A stretch of 17,463 nt of DNA from Amoebophrya sp. AT5.2 (GCA_005223375.1 RXOD01004884.1:1-17463); one strand, 5' to 3'. Positions 1 through 9,444 are shown, numbered from the stretch's first letter. The notes: generated by a model from the letters alone, not told the origin. Made by a program: numbers and translations.

Positions 1-532
1 CCGGAAGACGACGATGGAGATGTTGCTTTGTCTTTTTCCCCTTGTTCTCGGCTTTCTTCCCTTTGCTCTCGGCCTGTTTCTGCAAAAGCTCGAGTTGCTC
101 CTGCACCAACCGCTCCATTTCGCTTTCGGCTTCCTTCCTTCGCTCCGACCGAAACAGCGAGGGGTACCTTTTCCTGTCTGTTCCCACCACCGCCGCCCCG
201 TGTTCAACATTTTTTCGATTTTCCTTTCCCGCTCGTCCCGCCAAAATAGCTGCCGCCCTTGCTTTCGCCTTCGCCTTTGCTTTCGCGGTGGGTTTGGGCG
301 GAGTTTTTGTCGCAGCTGCGGACGCGGCTTTGGTGTTGCTGTTCTTGTTCCCTACTTTCGAAGTCGCAGTCGTATTTTTCCCTCCACCCATTAACGCCAT
401 TAGTCCTAGCCCATCATCGAATTCCAGCTCCTCGTCCTCATCGACCGCCGAAAACTGAAATTCCTCCTCCCTCCCGGATTCCTTTCCTAAATCTGCACAC
501 TCGAGACCGACGTCTAGGGTTTGTTTCGGCAT
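1..532 (-). CDS. Charged Lys/Ala-rich coiled-coil protein, N-terminal part (3' end off window)
   Basis: The ATG at 532-530 opens 177 codons that run uninterrupted to the window edge, so the protein is truncated by the window rather than broken. I do not recognise a family. Residues 20-42 are strongly acidic, residues 52-75 are Asn/Thr/Ser/Ala-rich, and residues 79-95 form a Lys/Ala repeat (KPTAKAKAKAKARAAA). Residues 118-170 are highly charged with a heptad-like Leu/Gln pattern (ERLVQEQLELLQKQ), which suggests a coiled coil. Composition suits a nuclear, nucleolar or RNA-associated protein, but that is only inference. The frame stays open upstream of the ATG to a TAG near 585, and this ATG is the first one. 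It lies about 400 bases downstream of the kinase stop on the same strand. Overlapping plus-strand frames are also open here because of base composition; I prefer the minus frame for its start codon, strand agreement and natural-looking charge pattern. Confidence 0.6.
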   Translation of the reverse strand, partial: MPKQTLDVGLECADLGKESGREEEFQFSAVDEDEELEFDDGLGLMALMGGGKNTTATSKVGNKNSNTKAASAAATKTPPKPTAKAKAKAKARAAAILAGRAGKENRKNVEHGAAVVGTDRKRYPSLFRSERRKEAESEMERLVQEQLELLQKQAESKGKKAENKGKKTKQHLHRRLP

Positions 533-938
533 GTCCAGCGCCAGCTCGCTTACAAGAGGAAACAGCCTCGATAGTGAGGCGCGGCCCTAGTCGCTAGTAG
601 CTCGACACCGATACAACTTTAACTTAGACATTGTTGCTTTATGTATTCGCCTCATATAATGCGCTCTTGCCGTTGCGGCCACGGCCAGAAGATAATTTAT
701 TTGAAAATTAAGTAGATGCGGCCTAGGATATGATCGGGATAAGAGGAGCGAAGTAGAGGCAGGCAGCGGCAGCTTCAGGTGCGACTCGACCCCACTTCCC
801 ACACCTCGCCCCAGCCTCGCCAGCCGCACCCTCCCCCCGCGAATAGCGACCGCCTAGTAAAGGAACTCCGAAAGTACTATTTTCTGTACCTATGTATACT
901 CAGAATCAGATACTTACAAACATCAATTACTAGCAGGT

Positions 939-3900
939 CTAGGTGTAGGTGTCGTAGGGCGTCTGCTCACTAAATGGCGGGTATGATGGCGGTCTCTGAT
1001 GTAACTCGCGCAGGAGCGTCTCGTCGCGCGAGGTGTAGTAGTTCGTCTTATAGTCGTCGGGCTCTTGCACACCTCCGACACCAGTTCCGCGCTTTTCTCT
1101 GTTCTCAAGGGCTTCGTAGTGCTCCAGCATCTTTCTCGCTTTTTCCTCGGCGACCTGAGAGTGCTTGCCCGGACGGAGCAGCGCGTCGGCGCAAAACTTC
1201 GGAACGACCCTCCGCGGGTGGAAGAGCTCGCGGAACTCGAAGGTGTCGTACTCGTCCTCCAGGTGCTGAAACACCAGGATCAACCGCTCGTAGTCCGGCC
1301 GGGCGAAGGGGGACTCCCGCTGCGCCTCCTGAATCTCCAGGAAGGCCTGGGCGAGGACCTTCGGCATCCACTGTGCGCAGTCTTTGAAGGGCTTGTGCTT
1401 GTCCCCCCCAGCATGTGGTCCTGCGTCGTTTACCAGATCCGCCATGGACTTAAACTGCGTGCCGGCTGCATCGCCAAAGGGTCCCGAGTACACGTTCCCG
1501 CGGGCCTTGAAAACCGGCGCGCCTTTCTTCTCGCAGGACTCCCGCAACTCCTTGACGAACGCTTGCTTCGCCGCTAAAATCCGTGAGTACTTCTTCAGGC
1601 TGTCCCTCCTGTTGTATCATGATGCTACATCGGTCGCCGGAAATGAAGCTGCATCGCTCGTCCTACCTATGCTATCAGCTTCACACACACGAAAAAGTAG
1701 AAGAACCACTACCACCGTAGATTAAGTACTAAAAAAATCGCTACTTGTTCTCGGTGAGTTTTTTCCTCCCCCGAAGCTCCTCAACATCAGCAAAAATGGC
1801 TTCTCTCTCCACGACCCGACTTGTTCTGGGGAGCTTGCGCCAGGACAGTCCCCCCAGCATGAGGTCGAGGATCACCCAGAAGACGCCCTCGATGTCGTCC
1901 AGCCGGGTTTGCTCGTATTCCTGTAGCGCTGTAATCGACGCGTACGCTGCGGTTCCGCGGAACGGCACGTTTTGTTCCCGGTAGGTAACCGGGTCGCGCG
2001 CACTTCTCCGCAGCGTCACGTTCCTGCTGTTCGCCGTCTCGAGGTGGTTCGAAAAATTATGACCACTAGTTGATATTCCACCTCCCGGGGGACCTTCGGT
2101 GCTCGTAGAAGTTCCTGGAGGCTTTTCTCGTGGCTCCTCCAGGGGCGGCAGCCAGAATTTTCGGTTGCAGTAGCCGTGCTCGTTCAGGTGCTTCAGGCGA
2201 ATGCGGCGGCGAATGCGCCGCCGCTCCACGCTCTCGGCGATCCGGCGTTGCTGCTCGGCCTCGTCCCGCGTCAACAGACCCTTGCGGACCAGGCTCTCCG
2301 CCTCGCGCGAAAGCGGCGGCAGAAACTTCTCATCTTCAACGTCAAAAATTTTTGAATCTTCACGTCGAACATTAGGAGCAACCCTTCGCACCTTCAACGG
2401 CGGTCCCAGTGCGACCGAAGATGCTTCCACCGCCGAATCTTGCTCGTCGAGGGGGGACGCGCCGACGTCGTCCGCTGCGATTTCGATTTTCTTTATCACG
2501 AAAAAAAAACCGTACCCGCATCGCGGTAGCTACGTAGTACAGAGCTCGCTACCTCCAGCGAGGGACAAAAAAAGTAATAAATTGTACCACCGGAAGATGG
2601 CCACCCTCTTCGGCGCTTCTTTTTACAGGAGAACAAAAAAACAAAAAGCTGAATAAATCGTAAATTAAAAGTACCCAGATCTCCGAAGATGGACGGCGGC
2701 ACCTGCAGCTCGGTGGTTTGCTTGCCGAGCAGCTTGCCGGAGTTTTCCAAGTTGAACGGTTGCGCGAGGCCGAAGTCGACGGTGTGGACGTGCAGCGTCT
2801 TTTACAGCCTATAAGTATTCAACTCAGGTCGTGCTGCAGTGCGGGTCATCTAGGTTTATATTCATTAGCCCCTAATAAACCTAACAGAAGATCCGCATCT
2901 CGGCTCGTCTTGGAATCGGATCAGTCAATCTCATTGTCACCAGCATCACCTTCTAGCGTTGGTTGGCTCTGGCTGATACAGGTCTATCAGGCGACGCACC
3001 TATGGTTCTCTTCCGATACAACCGACATCGGAGTAGCAAGGCACTCGCCGGATTCCCATGGCGGCGAAGTTTGTCGCGGGGTGCGAACCATCGACAAATC
3101 GAGAACCACAGGCAGGAAGCCGCAGCCCTCGTCTCGATCAACATGGGGTCAAAATTTTTGCATTTTTCCTGGACCACCACCACCTACACGACCTGAGAGA
3201 GTTTTAATGCCTCAACCCTTAATTGTTTGCGTCGTTGTTCCCCATCATCAGATTCTGCGGCTTTACGTCCCGGTGCAAGAGTCCTTCTTCGTGGATGGCC
3301 TGCATGTTTTCGATGAGTTGTTTGCCGAGGAAGCCGATGGCGCAGAGCGACAGCTGGCAGTTCGGCCGTGTTTTCCGCAACGAGTCGAGGTCCCGACCCA
3401 GCACTTCCATCAAAAAGCAAGGCGCTCCGTCGTGCGTAAAGCCAAAACCGTACAGCCTTGGCACCACAGTCCGCTCCGCTCTCGGTTGCCATCGCGGCCA
3501 AGACGTAATCGAGGGTGAGACTGAAGAGGTTGTTCCTATTTTCCGCTTTTCCGTCGCGATGTTCATGTTTGATGCCACCGTATCTTCGGAGACTACTGGA
3601 GCACCGTTACCGTCGCCGGAAACGGTGCTCCAGTAGTCTCCGATACGGAGGTGTTTTCGGGACACCATCTGCCGCAGCGTGCGCCACAGCCCGAAGCTCA
3701 TGCCGCTGGCACGCGCTTCTTCTTTCACGATTTTCTCCTCGCGCTCACTGTTCAAGGGAGCTGCGCCTCCGAAAAACTTGTTCGACGCCGGATAATTGCT
3801 CGCGGCGGACGCCGATGTCGTGGTCGTCTTGCTCGGGGCCTGCTGAATAGCGGACATGGTTCTGCTCGAACAGCTCGCCGGGTTCGCTTTCGTCGAACTT

Positions 3901-6449
3901 TTGCTAGAGTCTGCGCTCACTCCTGTGGCCGTCCTCCGACCACGCGACTTCCGTCCGAGCGCGTCATACTCGAGCATATGCAGCTCGTCCGCCGCCCGCT
4001 CCCCCGGAATCCTGCCGTGCACGTCGTCGATGGTGAAGAAAGCCTCTTTCATCCGAAACCACTTCTGGTTCAGCCACTTCTTGTTAGCGGGAGGAGCTTG
4101 ATGAAAAACCCACTTTCAGCAATGATTGTCGCAGTGTTTGTTTGACAGGTGGTAGTAGACGACCATGTCGCGGCAATAGGCCGCGACTCGCGGCCTATTG
4201 CCGCGACCAGGAGAACAAAATACGAGACCACTCAAGAACGGCGCCGCGTTCTTGCTGCATCCTGGCCGCCGCCGCGGTCGTTGTTCGGCCTATGCTTTGT
4301 AGCTGAAAGGAGTACCACCTGACCGAACACGAGACCAAAAAATGCAACATAATGCACGCCATAGCTAGAGCTGCCCAACTGCAACTCCATATTGAAGACA
4401 CCCACAGCCACTCCCGCAGCAGGCAGGGCTATACAGAGGAAAATGGGTTCTTAGGGTAGCTCCTCTCGCCTTAACCTTGAGAAGCAGTCTCCGCACCGTC
4501 GCGTCTACGTCGGCGAAGCCAAGGCGCGGAAAGCAGCGGACCATCGTCTTCTCGTTGTCTACTAGATGCTCCTTCATTTCCTGGCGGTCGGCGGCATCTG
4601 CTGGCTGCTGCAGGAGCAGATGGTGTTTTTCCACGTCGTTGTGCAGCACTGTTTTTTCGTACAACGATCGTGCCAGCGCAAGGCGGCGGCCCACGAACGC
4701 CACCAGCTCCCGCCTCACGCTCGGTATGTTTTCCAGTGGGGGATAGCTTTTTCGCTGTACGCTTTTGTTCGGCGCCATGTCTTTCCAGCACCATTGCAGG
4801 GCGGCGGTGACCCCCTCCTCCACGTACTGGTTTGTGACGGGGACCGGATTTTGCAACGGCAACCCCGCCGCGGCCCCACTACTTGGTCCCCCCCCCATTT
4901 TCATCATTCCGATTCCCCCCTTCGCCCCTTTGCCTTTCGACGATTTATTACTTCCAGGATGTTGATTTCGGGGCGAACGCAGCTTGGTGCAGTCCGTTGT
5001 GAGTTCCGCCAACGTGGCGTTGAGCTCGGGATTTTCCACCGAAAAAGCGTGAACCCCCCCGGCGCCGATGTCGTCTGCCATCACTCTGTTGGGCACGTGC
5101 GCGGCCCCCTTCGCCAGCAGGTTCACTCGTTTCTGGTTGTCCCACAAAGGGAGGTGCTTGCTGAGTCGCTTCGCCTGCTGTAAGGTCGGCACGAACTGAA
5201 TCGCGCCCGACGAGTATTGCACAGCACGGAGGGACACAGAGGACGAGTTCGCCAGCTCCCGCCGTACAAAGCCGTGCGTGACCTGATTCAGCTCCTCAAA
5301 CAAAGGGTATCCTCGTGCGGGACCCGAAGAAGCGTATTTTGTCGCCGAGACCTGCACGCTGGTTTCCCCGTCGTCGGCCATCAGGCGGTAGTCCAGGAGC
5401 GTACTATTACAGGGATCACGACCAGCTACTTCGTCCTCATCTCCCCTGCTATCCCTATCGGTGTCCTCGCTCGCATCGTCAGCACCGTTCGTAGAAATGT
5501 TCCACCACGATTCGTCTGCCGACGAATTAAGAAAATCTGCATCTTCTGCTCGGTCGGAGGGGAGCTCTTCCGCATTTCCGAAGCGCGAAGCTCCGGAAGG
5601 AGCGGAGCTCGCATTTTCTTTAGAACTACAAGGAGTCGAGCTCCACTCTTTCCGCAGCTGCGCGAGCTCGAGGTCGATGATTTCCATAACGTGCGGTGGC
5701 AGCAGCTGCCCGCCCAAAACCTCCCCCAGCAGCCTGGCCTTCGCGCTCTCGAAGGACAACGACCCGCCGGCAACCTCCACAGGCCCAGGAACATTCTTCT
5801 GATGCTGTCCACCTTGGCGGCCTTGCAAGTGGTGCAGGTCCTCTGATATTAAGATGCGCTTCAACATGCGGCGGACGTTGTTGCGGCAGAGCCCCTCGCT
5901 GGAGTAGGAGAGGTAGCCCGGCCTCCCCTGCAGACCCAGGCGCTCGCGCTGGGAGACGACCAGGTTCGGAAACTCCCCGGGGGAGAGCTGATTCCAAGTC
6001 AGGTTGAGCATGCCGTGGTACACAGCCTCCATGTGGAGGCGCGACACCCGCTCCTGCTTTTTCGCACCGGCTCCCTTCATCGGCTTCTCCACTTTCGCGG
6101 CCATCATTCTTTGGCTCCGTCGGTCGAACACCAAGTAGGTCTCCGCAAACGCCGCGCTTAGAGGGCGCAATGGAAAAACTTCAGCGATCCGATGAAAAGG
6201 AAGCTGCTCTTCGCTACCTAACGCTATCAACCGAAATAGTTGCAGAACAAGAAAGATACAACAGACGCAGCCGGGCATCGATGACGTCCTCCTAGTCCTC
6301 CTGGCTGCAAAACGCGTCAAAACAAGAAACCACACTGCAGCACTCTGTGCTTCGCAGCTCCCAGGTAGTCCAACCTGGGACGAGCGGAGAGAGCTGCACC
6401 TACACCCGCAGCTACGAAGTACATTGCATGCAGCTGCTGTCATCCTCAT
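939..6449 (-). CDS. Large divergent casein-kinase-1-like protein kinase with signal peptide/anchor and catalytic-domain insertions (5 exons)
   Basis: Predicted to transfer phosphate from ATP to protein. Exons are 6449-4476, 4079-3231, 2798-2675, 2474-1745 and 1608-939, giving about 1,448 residues. Introns are GT-AG except the second, which has a GC donor. Visible catalytic elements, numbered from the Met at 6449, are the ATP-binding Lys119 (AAKVEK), a likely helix-C Glu141 (LHMEAVY), HRDVKPQN with Asp929, DFGLA with Asp949, FRGTAAYAS at 1154-1162, and DDIEGVFWVILDLMLGGLSW. This C-lobe pattern is typical of the CK1/tau-tubulin-kinase group. Oddities: no glycine in the expected glycine loop; about 700 residues of acidic and Gly/Lys-rich insert between the N- and C-lobe parts; about 205 residues between DFG and FRGT. 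The Met at 6278 would give a signal peptide (PGCVCCIFLVLQLFRLIAL). The Met at 6449 is the first, after a possible acceptor TTTTAG, and would make that stretch an internal anchor. Family confidence is high, the start uncertain. Confidence 0.85.
1609..1744 (-). other. Kinase intron 4
   Basis: Donor AA|GTAGCG at 1744 and acceptor ATACAACAG ending at 1609, phase 2 on both sides. Without splicing the kinase frame would stop at the TAG overlapping the donor (1741-1743). Splicing continues it into a 222-residue C-terminal tail that begins RDSLKKYSRILAAKQAF. Confidence 0.65.
2475..2674 (-). other. Kinase intron 3 (between DFG and the activation-loop insert)
   Basis: Donor CTGG|GTACTT at 2674 and acceptor AAATCGCAG ending at 2475, phase 1 on both sides, with a run of T residues about 25 bases before the acceptor. 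Removing it joins DFG-containing exon 3 to the exon carrying the insert and FRGTAAYAS in one frame. Confidence 0.6.
2799..3230 (-). other. Kinase intron 2: GC-AG intron with complementary ends
   Basis: The HRD exon must end near GNND, because an in-frame TAA follows four codons later, and the DFG exon opens at ACG 2798 after acceptor CTGTAAAAG. No GT lies in the usable stretch; GAC|GCAAAC at 3230 gives a phase-0 GC-AG junction and the product NLMMGNND-TLHVHTVDFG, which matches CK1 spacing. Eleven bases near the 5' end (minus-strand CTCAGGTCGTG, plus positions 3187-3197) are perfectly complementary to eleven near the 3' end (2823-2833). Confidence 0.6.
3578..3648. repeat. 28-bp inverted repeat inside kinase coding exon 2
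   Basis: The arm at 3621-3648 is the exact reverse complement of 3578-3608 apart from a three-base insertion (TTC, 3585-3587) in the left arm. The loop is 12 bases (3609-3620). The repeat is read through in frame by the kinase and encodes a short Gly/Asp/Ser-rich stretch (YWSTVSGDGNGAPVVSED) just N-terminal to the C-lobe. The arm difference is a multiple of three, in keeping with coding constraint. Confidence 0.95.
4080..4475 (-). other. Kinase intron 1 with near-terminal inverted repeats and a central perfect hairpin
   Basis: Donor AAG|GTTAAG at 4475 and acceptor CTAACAAG ending at 4080; both flanks are phase 0, so the frame is preserved. Twelve bases just inside the donor (4458-4469) are the reverse complement of twelve just inside the acceptor (4087-4098) with one mismatch. 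The intron also contains the 20-bp palindrome at 4167-4207 and a smaller hairpin (CAAGAACG / CGTTCTTG) around 4233-4254. Minus-strand stops occur inside it, so it cannot be coding. Confidence 0.65.
4167..4207. repeat. Perfect 20-bp inverted repeat with 1-base spacer
   Basis: The arm at 4167-4186 (GTCGCGGCAATAGGCCGCGA) is exactly complementary to 4188-4207, with a single base at 4187 between them. It is GC-rich and lies inside kinase intron 1 close to the acceptor. As RNA it would form a very stable hairpin or, on DNA, a cruciform. It is not followed by a T-run that would suggest a bacterial-type terminator. Confidence 0.95.
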
Positions 6450-7140
6450 CTTCGCCAGGAGCTAAAAGTAAAACTTACTAACAGGAGCAATAGAATGTTC
6501 AATACTTCCAATTAACAGGAGCGCCCTGAGTTTTTCGTTCACTTTCTCGCCGGCTCTTAACCCGTGACCCAGCAGCCCGACGATGCGGAAGCGTTTCGAC
6601 CCGGAACCATCCAGATACTCCCTTCGCGCGTATCGTGCGTTCTTATGGTCGGTTCAGCCGGTAACGATGATCGACATGATCAAACTCTATGGGCTGCGTT
6701 GTATGCTAAATTATAATTAATTGCGTACAAGCGGTGGCGGGCGCCTTACCGTCGCCGGAGGTGGCCTATGTCCGGGAACCACGGGTAGCATCCGGGCGAG
6801 CCGACTCCAACCAGGGTCGTGGAAGCAAGTAGGCACGCACGGCGCCGGGAGATGGGCTTACTCACTGGGAAAGGTAGAGGACAGCACGGCTATAAAAGAC
6901 ATGTCGCCAGCACGGTTGCGAGCTGTCCCTTGGCTAGTTCTGGCCCCTGCCCACCCTAGACCCGATGGCCGCTTAGACGGACGACCAATAACGTCGAATA
7001 ACCCGCAAGCCTATAGTACACCCCAAATAACCCGTTGCAACCTGATCCGACGCTACCTGAACCGAAATCCTCCCTGCTCTTAACTAATGCCTGATCCTAG
7101 TCATGCTACCTGATCTCAGTCTCACCCCTACCGTTATTGG
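6450..7140. other. Intergenic region upstream of the kinase; no convincing gene
   Basis: A plus-strand frame is open at 6721-7083 without a recognisable protein, and a 45-codon ATG frame lies at 6583-6720; neither has support. On the minus strand, TTTTACTTTTAG ending near 6465 sits just before the first kinase ATG and could be a splice or trans-splice acceptor. TATAAAAG occurs near 6890 on the plus strand, with no gene downstream that I can support. Confidence 0.4.
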
Positions 7141-7400
7141 CTACTCCGAGCCTAGTTCTGGGCCCCGTCGCCGTTGTCCACGGCGAAGTTCTTGTTGGCT
7201 TTTTTCTTGGCCGCCGGCGGCATGGCGCTGTTGCAGCTCCTCGATGGAGAGTCCTCGTCGGCGCAGAAGATGCAGTTCTTTCTCGGAGGACGCAGATGCC
7301 GGATCCGGTTCCGGATCGCGCGATGCGCTCGATGCGCCGGAAGTGATGTGGGGAACAAGTCGCTCCCGTCGCTTTCTACCGGTGTCGGTGGCCACCGCTC
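7141..7400 (-). CDS. Possible terminal exon of an unrecognised gene
   Basis: A GC-rich stretch stays open in several frames. I favour the minus frame ending at the TAG at 7141-7143, because its composition is protein-like: a Pro/Asp/Ser-rich lead (DPEPDPASASS), then a charged helix (EKELHLLRRRGLSIEELQQR) and an Arg/Gln-rich tail of about 85 residues in total. There is no ATG; an upstream in-frame TGA at 7399-7401 and a possible acceptor ATGTGAG just before it would make this a 3' exon, but I could not find the preceding exon. The KGL/EEL-like helix faintly recalls the peroxin-14 N-terminal helix, which is too weak to name. A plus-strand frame opposite it reads like a signal peptide but has no ATG. 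Confidence 0.25.
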
Positions 7401-8571
7401 ACATGATGCACCACCGCCTACTGCATCTATTGAAGACACAGAGCGCGGACTTTCTCATTGATTTGCTTGCAAATTCGTGAAGTAGGACTGTATCAGGCTC
7501 GAGATGATGATCTTCCGCGTGGATATTTTTTCAATAATTGCCGCGACTACCACCTGTGCCTCTGCCTACCACTGACTAGCTGTACGCGAGGCACAACACA
7601 AGATGAAGGTGAAGTTCTTTGCATTTCGGTGGAGCAGTGGCTATTGCTGAAGGCTGGTGATTCACCGCATTCAGGTGACACGTCGGAGCGCAATGACCAA
7701 AGAGATAGAAACAATGTGGCGACACCGCGTAGCGGGCAGGGAACTTCTAGCGAAGCGAACGATCACCCAACTTTAGTTGCATGCGCAGCATGTGCGTGAA
7801 GCGTTCGCGTGGAACACTGTTACAGCACGAAGATGTCGGAGCGCAATGACCACAGGTATTTATTTGGACCAACCACTGAAAAATTCACGGAATCTGAGTG
7901 GGAAGGTACTTTCTTATGACCGGCGGCATGCGTATCGTGGAACTCCGACGTAGTGGAACACAGCACAGGCATGACAGCCTTCTTCGCTACCTTGCCTTGG
8001 GAATTGACTGCGGAATCACTTCGTAGCTGTGTCCTCGTGGTTTCTCACTCAAAACACTTCGCAATCAATGAAGTAGAAGCCTGCCACTAGGGTACTAGAT
8101 TTCTACTGTTTCCGTCTTCGTGCGCATACAAGCGCGCACGAGCATCATTCATTTTCGTTGGTCCAAGTGCTTGCTGGGTTGTCCAATATTTTTATAATAT
8201 TCGAGAGATGGCATTGGCACGTCAATAGCTTCGATTTTATGGCAATACAACATAGCAGAAATTGTCTCCTATTGCCTCCTCGATGTATGACAACTCAATG
8301 TCAGAGTGCTTCCCGTGCCCGGTAGGCGAACCCTCCCGAGTAAGTTCGGCAACAGATTGAGATCATAGGCGAAAAAGCAGCTCATTCGTTCGGGAGGACC
8401 TATGCAAATGTGTTTTCTTGCAGTAGAATAGGAATTCAGCGCCGTGTGCAATTTGCTAGCCCCACCCACGGTCTCCCGGGATGTGTACAACAACGCTAAC
8501 TCAACATTTCTGGTAGGTGTTCTCCTTCCACTCAGCAGCGCTCAGGTGGGTGCTCTCCTTCAACGTCTCAC
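7401..8571. other. Intergenic region, no supported gene
   Basis: This stretch is more AT-rich than its neighbours, and open frames are short and unlike proteins. The only structure noted is an 18-bp direct repeat (7682-7699 and 7835-7852). It holds the 3' flank of the secreted-protein gene that ends at 8572. Confidence 0.5.
7682..7852. repeat. 18-bp direct repeat pair
   Basis: GTCGGAGCGCAATGACCA occurs at 7682-7699 and again at 7835-7852, 153 bases apart, in a non-coding stretch. The second copy is preceded by GTGGAACAC..CAGCAC, and a similar string follows near 7953. It could be a decayed duplication. Confidence 0.7.
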
Positions 8572-9444
8572 CTACACCTCAGGGCAGCGTTCGGGCATCC
8601 ACGGCAGCCTCGTTTCTATGTATTTGTTTATTCGTCTCCGCTCCAGCCTCTTCAATCCCAAAGCGTCGCAAAAGGGGCGAAGCTGATCGAAAATCGCGGT
8701 GTAATCGTCAGCACCCTTCTCGTGCAACCAAGTGCTGGCCGCATCCCGGTACTTACTCAGTTTGACTTCGTCAAGCGCAAGCCACTCCGCCAGGCCTCCA
8801 ACCTTCGTCTTCGCGTACTGCAGCACGGTCGTGCCGTTCGCGCTGCCCTGGACGACCAGGTCGTCGCCGTCGACGACCGCGTCATTGTCATTCGCCTCTC
8901 GCCAAAAGTCCACGTGAGTGCTCAGATCCCCAAACGTCTCCGGATACGCGGCCGCCAGCCGGACCCTCAGCGCCTGCATGGTCTCCTGCGGAATCGCCGG
9001 CAGCCACTTCACGTCGCCAGTGAGATCGGCGGCGCGGACCACGACTTGACCCCTGGCATCGGTGTTCTCCGTCTGTTGAGCATGCGCCCAGTTCACGTCA
9101 GTTTGGGGGGCGTCATGGGGATGTGGAAGTTGTGGCATCGGAGAAACAGGTATGGGGAGGCCAGCCGCTGCATATATCTTATGCATATACGAATCCCCAT
9201 TCCCGGCCCACCACGGATCCTCTGTCCCGGTTTCCGTGTCCGAAGGTGATCCGGCGTAGGACGAACCGGCCGCGCCATCCGTCGGAGGCCCGGACGCGTG
9301 CGCGTCCGTGTAGGATGGGTACGGCGATTCAGGGGGAACGCTTCTGCCAGGGCGGTGGGGATCCGTGCTGCTTCCTGGTAAGTGCGCGGCGCGCGCAACC
9401 TCGTTGCACAGGAGCACAACCACGCCTGAATAAAGCCGCGTCAT
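8572..9444 (-). CDS. Secreted protein with possible ubiquitin-like (beta-grasp) domain
   Basis: A single exon of 290 residues starting at the ATG 9444-9442 and ending at TAG 8572. The frame extends upstream to a GTG at 9522, but the ATG is preferred because it exposes a signal peptide of about 20 residues (TRLYSGVVVLLCNEVARA, then AHLPG). Residues 21-100 are Pro/Ser/Gly-rich and likely disordered. Residues 133-211 look folded: beta strand VVVRAADLTG, a helix beginning ETMQALRVRL, then VDGDDLVVQGSANGTTVLQY. That order resembles the degenerate ubiquitin-like domains common in dinoflagellate proteins, by pattern only. Residues 216-290 are helical and charged (LAEWLALDEVKLSKYRDAA). NGT makes one possible N-glycosylation site. 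I cannot assign a function; secretion is the best-supported property. Confidence 0.75.
   Translation of the reverse strand: MTRLYSGVVVLLCNEVARAAHLPGSSTDPHRPGRSVPPESPYPSYTDAHASGPPTDGAAGSSYAGSPSDTETGTEDPWWAGNGDSYMHKIYAAAGLPIPVSPMPQLPHPHDAPQTDVNWAHAQQTENTDARGQVVVRAADLTGDVKWLPAIPQETMQALRVRLAAAYPETFGDLSTHVDFWREANDNDAVVDGDDLVVQGSANGTTVLQYAKTKVGGLAEWLALDEVKLSKYRDAASTWLHEKGADDYTAIFDQLRPFCDALGLKRLERRRINKYIETRLPWMPERCPEV

Noticed and set aside
42..458. Plus-strand open frame with a serine run
   Set aside because: It is antisense to the minus-strand charged protein at 1-532, and the serine run mirrors its Asp/Glu codons.
6583..6720. 45-codon plus-strand ATG frame
   Set aside because: No recognisable motif, no supporting neighbours and opposite strand to the gene array; length is within chance.
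3607..6759. 14-base match (TTACCGTCGCCGGA) between the exon hairpin loop and 6746-6759
   Set aside because: About one match of this length is expected by chance in a window of this size.
7174..7461. Plus-strand frame reading like a signal peptide (STAKFLLAFFLAAGG)
   Set aside because: It starts at TTG with an upstream stop, lies on the opposite strand to all supported genes, and is antisense to a more protein-like minus frame.
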